Part shown: positions 37,165-47,300 of the stretch, piece by piece | Layout: each line of letters starts with the position of its first letter | Numbering within the stretch: position 1 is the first letter of the stretch | Assembly (NCBI RefSeq): GCF_021173085.1 | Contig: NZ_CP076412.1 | Span: 310,001 to 374,000 of the forward strand | DNA from: Ralstonia wenshanensis | GTDB taxonomy: Bacteria; Pseudomonadota; Gammaproteobacteria; Burkholderiales; Burkholderiaceae | Direction: 5' to 3' | Length of the DNA stretch: 64,000 nt | Program-made: the position numbers and the translations under genes | The notes under the pieces: generated by a model | The model's input: only the letters and a program-made list of their open reading frames with translations | Database searches by the model: none | Told to the model about the DNA's origin: nothing

Positions 37165-38475
37165 ATGAGCCTGTCCAAACGCACACTCGCCGTTTCGGTT
37201 GCCGCCGTGCTCGGCGTTGCAGCTGTGGGCACTTACGGTCTGGTCTCCAGTGCCGGCGCTTCGCAGCAGCCGGCCGCCGCGCCTGCCGCCACGCCGGTGG
37301 ATGTGGCGCCGGTCCTTGCCAAGAATGTTTCTGAATGGGATGAGTTTTCCGGCCGCATCGAAGCCGTTCAACGCGTTGAAGTCCGTCCGCTGGTGAGCGG
37401 CACCGTCACTGCCGTCCACTTCAAGGACGGCACCATCGTCAAGAAGGGCGATGCGCTGTTCACCATCGACCCGCGCCCCTACGCGGCCGAAGTGGCCCGC
37501 ACGCAAGCCGCGCTGACGGCCGCCAAATCGCGCGTGGCCTACACCACGTCGGAGCTGGACCGCGCGCAGAAGCTGGTGGCCGACAACGCCATCGCGCGCC
37601 GCGAGTTCGAAGAGAAGGAAAACGCCGCACGCGAGGCACAGGCCAACCTGCAAGGCGCTGCCGCCGCGCTGGATGCCGCCAAGCTGAACCTGGAGTACAC
37701 GCACATCGTGGCGCCAGTCGCGGGCCGCGTATCGCGCGCAGAAATCACCGTCGGCAACGTCGTCTCCGCCGGTGGTGCTGCGCCGGTGCTGACGACGCTG
37801 GTGTCGGTCTCGCCGATGTACGTGGCGTTCGATGCGGATGAACAAAGCTACCTGCGCTACTCCGCCAAGGCGGCGCAGGGCGCGAAGACGCCGGTCTACA
37901 TCGGGCTGGCCAACGAAGACGGCTACACGCGCGAAGGCGTGATCCAGTCCGTCGACAACCGCCTGGATGTGCGCTCGGGCACCATCCGCGTGCGCGCCAC
38001 GCTGGACAACGCCGACGGCCGCCTCACGCCGGGCCTGTACGCCCGCGTGCGCATGAGCACCGGCGCACCGCACGACGCCATCCTCATCACCGACAAGGCC
38101 ATCGGTACGGACCAGGACAAGAAGTTCGTCCTGGTGGTGGATGCGGCCAACAAGACGAGCTATCGCCCGGTGGTGCTGGGCGCCTCCATCGACGGCCTGC
38201 GCGTTGTGAAGTCGGGCCTGAAGGCCGGCGAGCGCATCGTCGTGAACGGCATCCAGCGCGTGCGCCCCGGCGACGCCGTGGCGCCCAACACGGTCACCAT
38301 GGATAGCTTGGTCACCAAGCGCGTGGTGTTGCCCGGTGCACAACCCGAAGCGCCCGCAGCACCGACCGAAGCCAAAGCCGACGCACCCGCTGCGCCTGCT
38401 GCCAAGGCCGAGGCCAAGCCCGCCAACGCCAAGACCGCCGCTACCGCGCAACGCCTGCCGGCCGACCGCGCTTGA
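37165..38475 (+). CDS. bpeE: RND efflux periplasmic adaptor (MexE/CeoA/BpeE type)
   Basis: 436 residues from the ATG at 37165. An N-terminal membrane/signal segment (about 5-30), then the biotinyl-lipoyl-like part (EVRPLVSGTVTAVHFKDGTIVKKGDALFTIDP), an alpha-hairpin, and the second lipoyl half (LEYTHIVAPVAGRVSRAEITVGNVV). It links the inner-membrane pump to the outer-membrane channel. The C-terminal 60 residues are Ala/Pro/Lys-rich, longer than in MexE. The pump gene starts 29 bases downstream. The symbol follows the Burkholderia-like gene order and is not proven. Confidence 0.9.
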   Translation: MSLSKRTLAVSVAAVLGVAAVGTYGLVSSAGASQQPAAAPAATPVDVAPVLAKNVSEWDEFSGRIEAVQRVEVRPLVSGTVTAVHFKDGTIVKKGDALFTIDPRPYAAEVARTQAALTAAKSRVAYTTSELDRAQKLVADNAIARREFEEKENAAREAQANLQGAAAALDAAKLNLEYTHIVAPVAGRVSRAEITVGNVVSAGGAAPVLTTLVSVSPMYVAFDADEQSYLRYSAKAAQGAKTPVYIGLANEDGYTREGVIQSVDNRLDVRSGTIRVRATLDNADGRLTPGLYARVRMSTGAPHDAILITDKAIGTDQDKKFVLVVDAANKTSYRPVVLGASIDGLRVVKSGLKAGERIVVNGIQRVRPGDAVAPNTVTMDSLVTKRVVLPGAQPEAPAAPTEAKADAPAAPAAKAEAKPANAKTAATAQRLPADRA

Positions 38476-38504
38476 TTTGCGACTGAACCTCATCGCTCAC
38501 AGCC

Positions 38505-41500
38505 ATGAACTTCTCTAAATTTTTCGTGGACCGCCCGATCTTTGCGGGCGTGTTATCCACGCTGATCCTGCTGGTCGGGATCATCTCGATCTGGCGATTG
38601 CCGATCTCGGAGTACCCCGAGGTCGTGCCGCCTTCGGTGGTGGTGCGCGCGCAGTTCCCGGGCGCCAACCCGAAGGTGATTGCCGAGACCGTCGCCTCGC
38701 CGCTCGAAGAACAGATCAACGGCGTCGAGAACATGCTCTACATGCAGTCGCAGGCCAACAGCGACGGCAACCTGACCACGACGGTCACCTTCAAGCTGGG
38801 CACCGACCCGGACAAGGCACAGCAGCTCGTGCAGAACCGCGTGTCGCAGGCGCTGCCGCGTCTGCCCGACGTGGTGCAGCGCCTGGGCGTGACCACCGTC
38901 AAGAGCAGCCCCGACCTGACGATGGTGGTGCACTTGCTGTCGCCCAACGACCGCTACGACATGACGTATCTGCGCAACTACGCCGTGCTGAACGTCAAGG
39001 ACCGCCTTGCACGGATCAGCGGCGTAGGCCAGGTGCAACTGTTCGGCTCGGGTGACTACTCGATGCGCGTGTGGCTCGACCCGAACAAGGTCGCCGAACG
39101 CGGCCTGACGGCCAACGAAGTGGTCAAGGCCATCCGAGACCAGAACGTGCAGGTGGCAGCCGGCGTGATCGGCGGCTCGCCGTCGGTGCCGGGCACGGAC
39201 CTGCAGCTGTCGGTCAACGCACAGGGCCGCTTGAAGACCGAGCAGGAATTCGGCGACATCATCCTGAAGAGTTCGCCCGATGGCGCCGTCACGTACCTGC
39301 GTGACGTGGCCCGCATCGAGCTGGCTGCATCGGAATACGGCCTGCGCTCGCTGCTGGACAACAAGCAGGCGGTGGCCATTCCGATCTTCCAGGCGCCGGG
39401 TTCCAACGCGCTGCAGATTTCGGATGACGTGCGCAAGACGATGGCCGAGCTGAAAGAAGACTTTCCCGAAGGCGTCGACTACCGCATCGTCTATGACCCG
39501 ACGCAGTTCGTCCGCTCCAGTATCGAAGCCGTCACGCATACGCTGCTGGAAGCGGTGGCGCTTGTGGTGCTGGTGGTGATCCTGTTCCTGCAGACGTGGC
39601 GTGCGTCGATCATTCCGCTGCTGGCGGTGCCGGTGTCGATCATCGGTACGTTTGGCCTGATGCTGATGTTCGGCTTCTCGATCAATGCGCTGTCGCTGTT
39701 CGGGCTGGTGCTGGCGATCGGGATCGTGGTGGACGATGCCATCGTGGTGGTGGAAAACGTCGAGCGGAACATCGCCGAAGGGTTATCGCCACGCGAGGCC
39801 ACTTACAAGGCCATGCGCGAGGTGAGCGGCCCGATCATCGCCATTGCCCTGACGCTGATTGCCGTGTTCGTGCCGCTGGCCTTCATGACGGGCCTGACCG
39901 GTCAGTTCTACAAGCAGTTCGCGCTGACCATCTCCATCTCGACCGTCATCTCGGCCTTCAACTCGCTCACGCTGTCGCCGGCGCTGGCCGCCCTGCTGCT
40001 CAAGAGCCACGATGCGCCGAAGGATTGGCTGGCGCGCACGATGGACAAGGGCCTGGGCTGGATCTTCCGTCCGTTCAACCGCGTGTTTGGTGCCGCGTCG
40101 GAATCGTATGGCCGCAGCACCTCGCGCGTGATCGGCCGCAAGGCCGTCATGCTGGGCATCTACCTGGCGCTGATCGGCGCGACTGCGCTGTTGTTCAACA
40201 AGGTGCCGGGCGGCTTCGTGCCGATGCAGGACAAGCAGTACCTGGTGAGCTTCGCGCAACTGCCGGACGGTGCCTCGCTTGACCGCACAGAAGACGTGAT
40301 CCGCCGCATGTCCGACATCGCCCTGAAGCACCCCGGCGTGGAAAGCGCCGTGGCGTTCCCGGGCCTGTCTATTAATGGCTTCACTAACAGCCCGAGCGCC
40401 GGCATCGTGTTCGTCACGCTCAAGCCGTTTGACCAGCGCAAGAGTGCCGACCTGTCGGGCGGTGCGATTGCAGGCCAGTTGAACAAGCAATACGGCGCCA
40501 TCAAGGACGCCTTCATTGCCGTGTTCCCACCGCCGCCGGTGCAAGGCCTCGGCACGGTGGGGGGCTTCAAGCTGCAACTGGAAGACCGCGGTTCGGTCGG
40601 CTACGAGCAACTCTTTGCCGCCACGCAGGCCTTCATGGCCAAGGCACGCAAGACGCCTGAGCTGGGCCCATCGTTCTCGAGCTACCAGATCAACGTGCCG
40701 CAGTTGAATGCCGACCTGGACCGCGTGAAGGCCAAGCAGCTTGGCGTGCCGGTCACGGATGTGTTCGACACCATGCAGGTGTACCTGGGCTCGCTGTACG
40801 TGAACGACTTCAACCGCTTCGGCCGCACATATCAGGTGAAGGTGCAGGCAGACGCGCCGTTCCGCGCGCATGCAGAAGACATCCTGCAGTTGAAGACGCG
40901 CAACACCGCTGGCGAGATGGTGCCGCTGTCGTCGCTGCTGCGTGTGTCGCAAGGCTTCGGGCCGGACATGGTCGTGCGCTACAACGGCTACACCGCGGCC
41001 GACATCAACGGCGGCCCGGCCCCGGGCTTCTCGTCGGGCCAGGCACAGGCGGCGGTGGAACGCATCGCGCATGAAACGCTGCCCAAGGGCGTGCGCTTCG
41101 AGTGGACGGATCTGACGTATCAGCAGATCCTGGCCGGCAACTCGGCCGTGTGGATCTTCCCGATCTGCGTGCTGCTCGTGTTCCTGGTGTTGGCTGCGCA
41201 GTACGAAAGCCTGACGCTGCCGCTGGCCGTGATCCTGATCGTACCGATGAGCCTGTTCGCCGCCATGCTGGGCGTGTGGGTCTCGCATGGAGACAACAAC
41301 ATCTTCACGCAGATCGGTCTGGTGGTGCTGGTGGGGCTGGCGTGCAAGAACGCCATCCTGATCGTGGAGTTTGCGCGGGAGCTTGAGCTGCAAGGACGCA
41401 CCATCGTGGAAGCCGCCATCGAGGCCTGCCGCCTGCGTCTGCGCCCGATTCTGATGACGTCGATCGCTTTCATCATGGGCGTGGTGCCCCTGGTGGTGTC

Positions 41501-41711
41501 GACCGGCGCCGGCGCGGAAATGCGCCATGCCATGGGCGTGGCCGTGTTCGCGGGGATGCTGGGTGTGACGCTGTTCGGCCTGTTCCTCACGCCGGTGTTC
41601 TACGTGCTGCTGCGCACGCTGGCCGCACGCCGTGGCCAGCGTTCGGAAGACGCACCCGATCGTGATCTGGACCTGGATGGCGCGCTCCCCGTGCCGTCGA
41701 CCCAGCACTAA
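38505..41711 (+). CDS. bpeF: RND multidrug efflux pump (MexF/CeoB/BpeF type)
   Basis: 1068 residues, hydrophobe/amphiphile efflux-1 family, inner-membrane trimer driven by protons. It begins MNFSKFFVDRPIFAGVLST and keeps GVENMLYMQSQANSDG, the membrane proton-relay Asp pair in GIVVDDAIVVVEN, and KNAILIVEFA near the C-terminus. The sequence matches MexF-type pumps well. In Burkholderia and Pseudomonas such pumps expel chloramphenicol, trimethoprim and fluoroquinolones; which substrates apply here is not shown. It is in one operon with its adaptor and outer-membrane partner. Confidence 0.95.
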   Translation: MNFSKFFVDRPIFAGVLSTLILLVGIISIWRLPISEYPEVVPPSVVVRAQFPGANPKVIAETVASPLEEQINGVENMLYMQSQANSDGNLTTTVTFKLGTDPDKAQQLVQNRVSQALPRLPDVVQRLGVTTVKSSPDLTMVVHLLSPNDRYDMTYLRNYAVLNVKDRLARISGVGQVQLFGSGDYSMRVWLDPNKVAERGLTANEVVKAIRDQNVQVAAGVIGGSPSVPGTDLQLSVNAQGRLKTEQEFGDIILKSSPDGAVTYLRDVARIELAASEYGLRSLLDNKQAVAIPIFQAPGSNALQISDDVRKTMAELKEDFPEGVDYRIVYDPTQFVRSSIEAVTHTLLEAVALVVLVVILFLQTWRASIIPLLAVPVSIIGTFGLMLMFGFSINALSLFGLVLAIGIVVDDAIVVVENVERNIAEGLSPREATYKAMREVSGPIIAIALTLIAVFVPLAFMTGLTGQFYKQFALTISISTVISAFNSLTLSPALAALLLKSHDAPKDWLARTMDKGLGWIFRPFNRVFGAASESYGRSTSRVIGRKAVMLGIYLALIGATALLFNKVPGGFVPMQDKQYLVSFAQLPDGASLDRTEDVIRRMSDIALKHPGVESAVAFPGLSINGFTNSPSAGIVFVTLKPFDQRKSADLSGGAIAGQLNKQYGAIKDAFIAVFPPPPVQGLGTVGGFKLQLEDRGSVGYEQLFAATQAFMAKARKTPELGPSFSSYQINVPQLNADLDRVKAKQLGVPVTDVFDTMQVYLGSLYVNDFNRFGRTYQVKVQADAPFRAHAEDILQLKTRNTAGEMVPLSSLLRVSQGFGPDMVVRYNGYTAADINGGPAPGFSSGQAQAAVERIAHETLPKGVRFEWTDLTYQQILAGNSAVWIFPICVLLVFLVLAAQYESLTLPLAVILIVPMSLFAAMLGVWVSHGDNNIFTQIGLVVLVGLACKNAILIVEFARELELQGRTIVEAAIEACRLRLRPILMTSIAFIMGVVPLVVSTGAGAEMRHAMGVAVFAGMLGVTLFGLFLTPVFYVLLRTLAARRGQRSEDAPDRDLDLDGALPVPSTQH

Positions 41712-41736
41712 GGTCAACACTCATCAAGACATCGCT

Positions 41737-43314
41737 ATGAACGCGTCGACACAACAACAAACGGGTCCCGCCATGCGCGCCGGCCGCTGGACACCGCTGG
41801 CGCTGGCCGCCGCGCTGTTCCTCGCGGCCTGCTCGCTCGCCCCGACCTACGAGAAGCCGGACGTTGGCACACCCAACGCCTTCAAGGAAGCGGCACCATC
41901 GGCACAAGCAGCCGACGCGCCGCTGGCCGCAAACGAGCAAGGCAAGTGGAAGACCGCCGAGCCCGCCCTGCCCGCCGACGGCGCGTGGTGGAAGATCTTC
42001 AACGATCCGACGCTCGACAAGCTCGAAGCGCAGGCCGCTGAAGCCAGCCCCACGCTGGCCGCCGCCGCCGCACGCGTCACGCAAGCGCGCGCCTTCGTGC
42101 AGGCCAACCGTGCATCGCTGTTCCCGGAACTGGATGCGGGCTTCGGCCCGACGCGCCAGCGGGCTTCGGCGGCATCGGCCGGCTTGCCGGTCGGCGCGCC
42201 CGTGCAGCCGCAGACGTACTGGCGCGCGCAGTCCACGGTGGCGTATGAGGTCGACCTGTTCGGCCGCGTGCGCAACAACATCGATGCCGCCGGCGCCGAC
42301 GCCGAACGCGTCGAAGCGCTGTACCGCGCGGCTCGCCTCTCATTGCAGGCCGACGTGGCACAGACGTACTTCAGCCTGCGCACGCTGGATGCAGAAGAAG
42401 CGTTGCTGTCCCGCACGCTGGTCGGTCGTGAAGAGGCGCTCAAGCTCGTGCAGCGCCGCTTCAACACCGGCGACATCGGCGAGCTGGACGTCGCCCGCGC
42501 CGATGCCGAACTGGCCACGGCGCGCTCCGACCGCATCGGCGTGCAACGCCGTCGCGCGGTGCTGGAACATGCGCTCGCAACGCTGCTGGGCAAGGCACCG
42601 GCTGATTTCACGATGGGCGCAGACCCGCTGCAATCGGCCGAAGTGCGCGTACCGGCCGGGCTGCCGTCCGCCCTGCTGGAACGCCGCCCCGACGTGGCCG
42701 CCGCCGAGCGCTCGATGGCTGCTGCCAACGCGCGCATTGGCGTGGCGCGTGCGGCGTTTTTCCCGCAACTGCAACTCACGGGCGGCTTCGGCTACGAGTC
42801 GCACGACATCGGCGACCTGCTCAAATGGGGCAGCCGCACGTGGATTCTCGGGCCGCTGGTCGGCACTGCGCTGTCGCTGCCGATCTTCGATGGTGGCGCC
42901 CGCAGCGCCGGCGTGAAGCAGGCACGTGCTGCGTATGAAGAGAACGTTGCCAACTACCGCGAGAGCGTGCTCGTCGCCTTCCGCGAGGTGGAAGACAACC
43001 TGTCGGAGCTGCGCCTGCTGGCCGATCAAGCCAAGGCTCAGGACGACGCCGTGCGTGCCTCATCGCGCGCCGCGCAGCTCTCGCGCACGCGCTACAACGC
43101 GGGGTCGGTCAACTACCTGGACGTGATCGATGCCGAGCGCAACATGCTGTCCGCCGAACGCATCGGCGTGCAGCTTGCCGGCAGCCGCGTGAACTCCACG
43201 GTGGGGCTCATCAAGGCATTGGGCGGCGGCTGGGGTGACCTGCCGCCGGCGGTACAGCCTAACGCAGCCAATGCAGCCAATGCGGCCAAGCCCGCAACGG
43301 TGGCACAGCAGTAA
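41737..43314 (+). CDS. oprC: Outer-membrane efflux lipoprotein (OprN/OpcM/OprC, NodT family)
   Basis: 525 residues from the ATG at 41737. The signal ends in lipobox LFLAAC, then SLAPTYEKPDV as usual for NodT-type channels. Two OEP halves follow with helices such as TLAAAAARVTQARAFVQANRASLFPEL and LLERRPDVAAAERSMAAANARIG. It forms the trimeric TolC-like exit duct for the pump. The C-terminus has an Asn/Ala repeat (NAANAANAAK). A strong terminator follows the stop codon. Confidence 0.93.
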   Translation: MNASTQQQTGPAMRAGRWTPLALAAALFLAACSLAPTYEKPDVGTPNAFKEAAPSAQAADAPLAANEQGKWKTAEPALPADGAWWKIFNDPTLDKLEAQAAEASPTLAAAAARVTQARAFVQANRASLFPELDAGFGPTRQRASAASAGLPVGAPVQPQTYWRAQSTVAYEVDLFGRVRNNIDAAGADAERVEALYRAARLSLQADVAQTYFSLRTLDAEEALLSRTLVGREEALKLVQRRFNTGDIGELDVARADAELATARSDRIGVQRRRAVLEHALATLLGKAPADFTMGADPLQSAEVRVPAGLPSALLERRPDVAAAERSMAAANARIGVARAAFFPQLQLTGGFGYESHDIGDLLKWGSRTWILGPLVGTALSLPIFDGGARSAGVKQARAAYEENVANYRESVLVAFREVEDNLSELRLLADQAKAQDDAVRASSRAAQLSRTRYNAGSVNYLDVIDAERNMLSAERIGVQLAGSRVNSTVGLIKALGGGWGDLPPAVQPNAANAANAAKPATVAQQ

Positions 43315-43347
43315 GAATTTCTCTCCTCTCTCTGGAAAGCGAGATCT

Positions 43348-43373
43348 GCGCGGCTTCGGCCGCGCTTTTTTTT
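43348..43373 (+). terminator. Rho-independent terminator of efflux operon
   Basis: GCGCGGC-TTCG-GCCGCGC, a seven-base stem with a UUCG tetraloop, followed by eight T. Confidence 0.95.
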
Positions 43374-43701
43374 GCCTTTTTGGAGCGAATTGCGCCGATT
43401 GCAGAGGCGGCAGTTTTTTCCACATCCCGATTCCGCGCGCGAGGCTCGGGACTTCAACGGCAGTGCGCGCAGCGCGCATTCCGCTTCGAAGCACGCGGCG
43501 ACCGGATCTTGCCGAAGCAGACCTGACCCTTACCCCCCGCCATTGCCCCGCAGACAGCGGAACGCCACAGTTTTCGGTGCGTGCGTCAGTCCCAAACATT
43601 CGATTTCCACAGTCCGAGAGCGGCGCGCGACCATCAAACAGTGGCGCACGACCCTTGGAGGGTCAAACGCGGCCCAAAAACATCCGCGCCATCGGACCTC
43701 C

Positions 43702-43890
43702 GAGGCCCGAGCGCCACCCTCAAACCATCGACGTTGCCCCTCTGAGGCTCATGCACGACGGTCCGAGGCTGGAAGGTGGCTGTCAGGGCTTGAAAATTCG
43801 ACCTCTGACTGTGGAAGGCGACCGTTTGAGGCTCGCGTTCGGCCCTCGGAGGGTCGACCTCGACGGTGGGAGGGTCACGCTCGGGCCATA
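43702..43890. repeat. Nine tandem degenerate 21-bp repeats
   Basis: Units begin at 43702, 43723, 43744, 43765, 43786, 43807, 43828, 43849 and 43870, each exactly 21 bases. Most start GAGG(C/G)(T/C)(C/G). An outlying copy of the core sits at 43658. The units have drifted in sequence but not in length, so any frame on either strand reads as heptapeptide repeats (for example PSEAHAR, PFEARVR, RWEGHAR). The reading frames across it show no start signal and are not called as genes. The rest of the gap 43374-43930 shows nothing else that I can support. Confidence 0.7.
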
Positions 43891-43930
43891 GAGCCCCGGG
43901 ATCGGCAGTTCGGCCGCGTCTTCCCCCCTG

Positions 43931-44359
43931 TCAGAGCTTGATCTTCGTTTCCAGGAATTCGAGGTACTTGGGATCGTCTTCGAGAAAGATGTCCAAGCCG
44001 CCGCCCATATAGGCCCGGGTCAGTTCATCGGTCGCTTTATCGAAGTTGCCCTGCTCGTAGTAAAGCTGGCCGAGGCGAAGATGGATGTACGGATTGCCCA
44101 AGCCCTTGGGACACTGCACGGCGTTGTAGAAACACTTGAACGCCTTGTCGAAATTGTTCGTGCGGAAGTGGACGTCGCCAATGGCGACATAGATCCAAGT
44201 GGCGGCTTCCCAGTCGAGCGGGTTGTCGGGCAGCAGGCGTAGTGCGGCGATGTAGTGCTGTTTGCCGGCGTCGAGGTTCCCCTGCTCTACCAGTTCGTCG
44301 CCTTGCTTACAGAGGTCGGTGATTTGCGCGTAAAGCGCATCCGGAAGTGTCTTGCTCAT
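43931..44359 (-). CDS. TPR protein, candidate immunity protein for the Rhs effector
   Basis: 142 residues, almost wholly helical, with two to three tetratricopeptide-like units (IYVAIGDVHFRTNNFDKAFKCFYNA, LRLGQLYYEQGNFDKATDEL). No signal peptide, acidic, cytosolic. It lies 18 bases after the Rhs stop, the usual place for the cognate immunity gene in vgrG-eag-rhs islands, and TPR-type proteins are known beside Rhs nuclease tips. That it protects the producer by binding the toxic tip is inference. Confidence 0.75.
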   Translation of the reverse strand: MSKTLPDALYAQITDLCKQGDELVEQGNLDAGKQHYIAALRLLPDNPLDWEAATWIYVAIGDVHFRTNNFDKAFKCFYNAVQCPKGLGNPYIHLRLGQLYYEQGNFDKATDELTRAYMGGGLDIFLEDDPKYLEFLETKIKL

Positions 44360-44377
44360 GCTGTGTGTGCTCTAGCT

Positions 44378-47300
44378 CTAATCAATGTCGTCAATGCTGA
44401 AATAGCCGGCCTTTTCCTCCGGCGTTGCCGGTGAGTCATAGGTCGTACCCATCTTCGCGCCGTTACTTCTGTTGATACTCTTAGGCTCCAACTCGTAGTT
44501 CTTTGGATCGTTCATGAATTCGCGCACTTCTGGCGATCGAGGGCCATAGTAGCGCCCTTCCGTATTCCAATAATCCACGGCCGACTGTTTGTGGCCCATG
44601 TCTGTTTGATCGATTGGGTACCATTTTCCATCCGCACCGAGAACCTCCCGCCCGTCGCCCTCCCCCTTCAATGTGCCTTCCTTGCGCATCCGGTCCTGTA
44701 CTTCACGCCCGACCGGCGAATCCTTTGAAGGCGTCGAACCCATGTATTTACTGCGGTTCGACATGCCATCGCCGTTCATTCGCTGCCACCGCAAGACATC
44801 CGGGTTGGAGGGTGCCGGCAGCTTTGCATAGACCTCCCCGTTATCGCCCACCTTGATCTCAAGGGGCTTGCCGTTCAACGACTTCGAAAGCTTAGCGGCA
44901 TCCTCGACTGACAACCCCATCTCACGCAATGACTTGTAGTTGGCATAGCGTTGTTCGCACACCGCCAACCCAAGCGGATCCATCTCCCGCAACGGGTTCT
45001 GCACATAGCCCTGTGTACGGTGCCCACCGCGGATGGCGATCGGGTCAATGCTGAGATAGCAGCCGCTGTCGGGGTCGTAGTAGCGGTTCAGGTTGTAATG
45101 CAGCCCCGACTCTTCGTCTGCCCACTGCCCCGCAAAACGCAGGCTGGTGTCGGGGGCGGCTTCCGCAGCATGTGCCTCTTCACTGATCCGCCTGCCCCAC
45201 AGGTTGTAGCGGGCAGACCAGACCTTCTCACCTGTGTCGCGGTATATCTCCAGCGGCAGGCCGGTGGGGGCGTTGAAGATCGCGTACATCTGGTCGCCGC
45301 ATTCCTGCGCCAGCGGTGCGAAGCTCTCTGGCTCGAAATGCCAGGTCGTGACAGCGCCCGTTTGCCCATCGCGGCCGCATTCCCACCGTTCAGCCAACGT
45401 GTAACCGTCCCACAGGAAGCGCTGCGCGCGCCCGGTCTCGACATGCGTCTTCTCAATACGCCGGCCGAACGCGTCGTAGCGGTACATCCATGTTTCGTTG
45501 GCAGGCGTGTGAACTTCGGTCAGGCGGTTCAGACCGTCCCAGGCGTAACGCCATGTCCGAGGGTGTTCGCCGGGTTGCTCGATGGTCTTTTCGATGACGC
45601 GCCCGCGAGCGTCGTAGCGATAGTGGATATGCCCCGCCTGAACGGGCAAGCCACCTGCTAGGTAATCGTGTCGATCGACGGGACCTCTACGGCCATGCGC
45701 GGCAATGTTCCGGGATACATCGTAGGCATAGTGCTCTGCGGGCTGCCGAACGCTATCGAAGGCGGTGACCTGTCCGCGCGCGTCGTGCGTATACACGAAG
45801 CTGTCTGCATCGGTATCGATCTGGGTCAGCTGCCCCGCAGCGTCGTAGCGGAAATGCTGACGCGTCAGGCTCTGCAGCGCTTCGACAGGGTTGACCGGCA
45901 GCGCGTCAAAGGCCGCACGGGGGCCGGCCGTCTGGCGCTGCAGGCGGTCTACGGCGTCGTACTGCCGCTGCAGAATGAATTCACCGGCCTGCCGACCCGT
46001 TTCGCGGCCAAGCAGATCCCGCTGGATGGTCATGCCGCCAACCTGCGTCAGGGCGCCGAGCGCATCGTACTCATAGCGTGTTTCCCGATGCGCAGTCTTG
46101 CGCGCCTCGCGCCGGCCCCGCGCGTCGTAGGCATGTTGGAGGCGCTGGCCGTGCTGATCCTCCTCGATCAGGCGGCCCTTGCTGTCGTAGCGGAAGCGGA
46201 TGACGTGCGTGGACTCGCTTTGCACCGCGGCAGCGGTCATGCACCCCGCCGCGTCGTACCGGTAGACGAGTTTGACGTCGCCCGCGTCGATCGCCACAGG
46301 CCGGTCGCCCGCGTCATATCGATACAGCCAGACACCGCCGTCCGGCCACGTCTTCTTGACCACCCGCCCGGCTACATCGCGCTCATAGTGTGAGACTCGG
46401 CCGCCCCAGTCGATCTCGGTGACAAGCCGCCCAGCTGCGTCGTAGCGGTACTCCCACACCTCACCGCGCGCATTGACGATCCGCACCGGCCGCGTTGCAT
46501 GATCGTACTCAAAGCGGGTGGCATGGCCGGCGGCATCGGTGGTGCTTGTCAGCAGATCGAACGGACCGTAGGTATAGCGCGTGATCCGGCCCAGCGGATC
46601 GGTGTTCGCCACCGCCAGCCCTTCTGCGTTGTAGGCGGTGCGATGCATGCTGCGGTCCGGCAGTGTGGTCAGCGCCCGGTTGCCGCGCGGATTGTCCACG
46701 CCGGCGGCGTAGTCGTGACGCGTCACGTTGCCGTGCGCATCGACCTCTTCGAGCAGGCGCCCAAGCACATCGAAGCGTGTGCCCTGCTTCGCGCCCGTGG
46801 GCAAACGCGTGCTGATGAGCCGAAGCTGTGCGTCATAGTCGAAGCGGGTTTCCTGCTCTCCCTCGACCGCCCGCAGAAGCTCACCCCGTTCACCGTACCG
46901 ATAGCGTTTGACCTGCCCATCTGGTTCGGTGCGTGCCATCAGCCGATGCTTGTCGTCATACTCCATTGCCACGCGATCGCCGTTTGGCTGCACCACAGCC
47001 GCAAGGCGACGCTGTGCGTCGTACTTGAACAGCGTGGCGCCGCCGGCGGCATCGCCCATGCTGGCCAGCCGGCCCTGCGTGTCGTATCCGAAATCGGTGC
47101 GCCGCCCGAGCGGGTCGGTTTGAGACGCCAATCGGCCAAGTTGCCACTCGCGTTGAATCACATGCCCAAGCGGGTTCACCTCGCGTGTGACCAGTCCTTC
47201 GGCGTTGTGGGCGTAGAGCCATTCACCATCGATATCGAGCACACGCGTGACGCCGTCCTCATAGACGAAGCGGCCGGTGTGGTAACCCTCGCGTGTGCCG

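Noticed and set aside
39783..41720. 645-codon leftward frame, His/Gln-rich
   Set aside because: Antisense of the RND pump gene; His- and Arg-rich composition is typical of a high-GC shadow.
43235..43941. Two rightward frames of 218 and 189 codons across the 21-bp repeats
   Set aside because: One starts inside oprC and the other within the oprC terminator; heptapeptide repeats arise in any frame of a 21-bp array.
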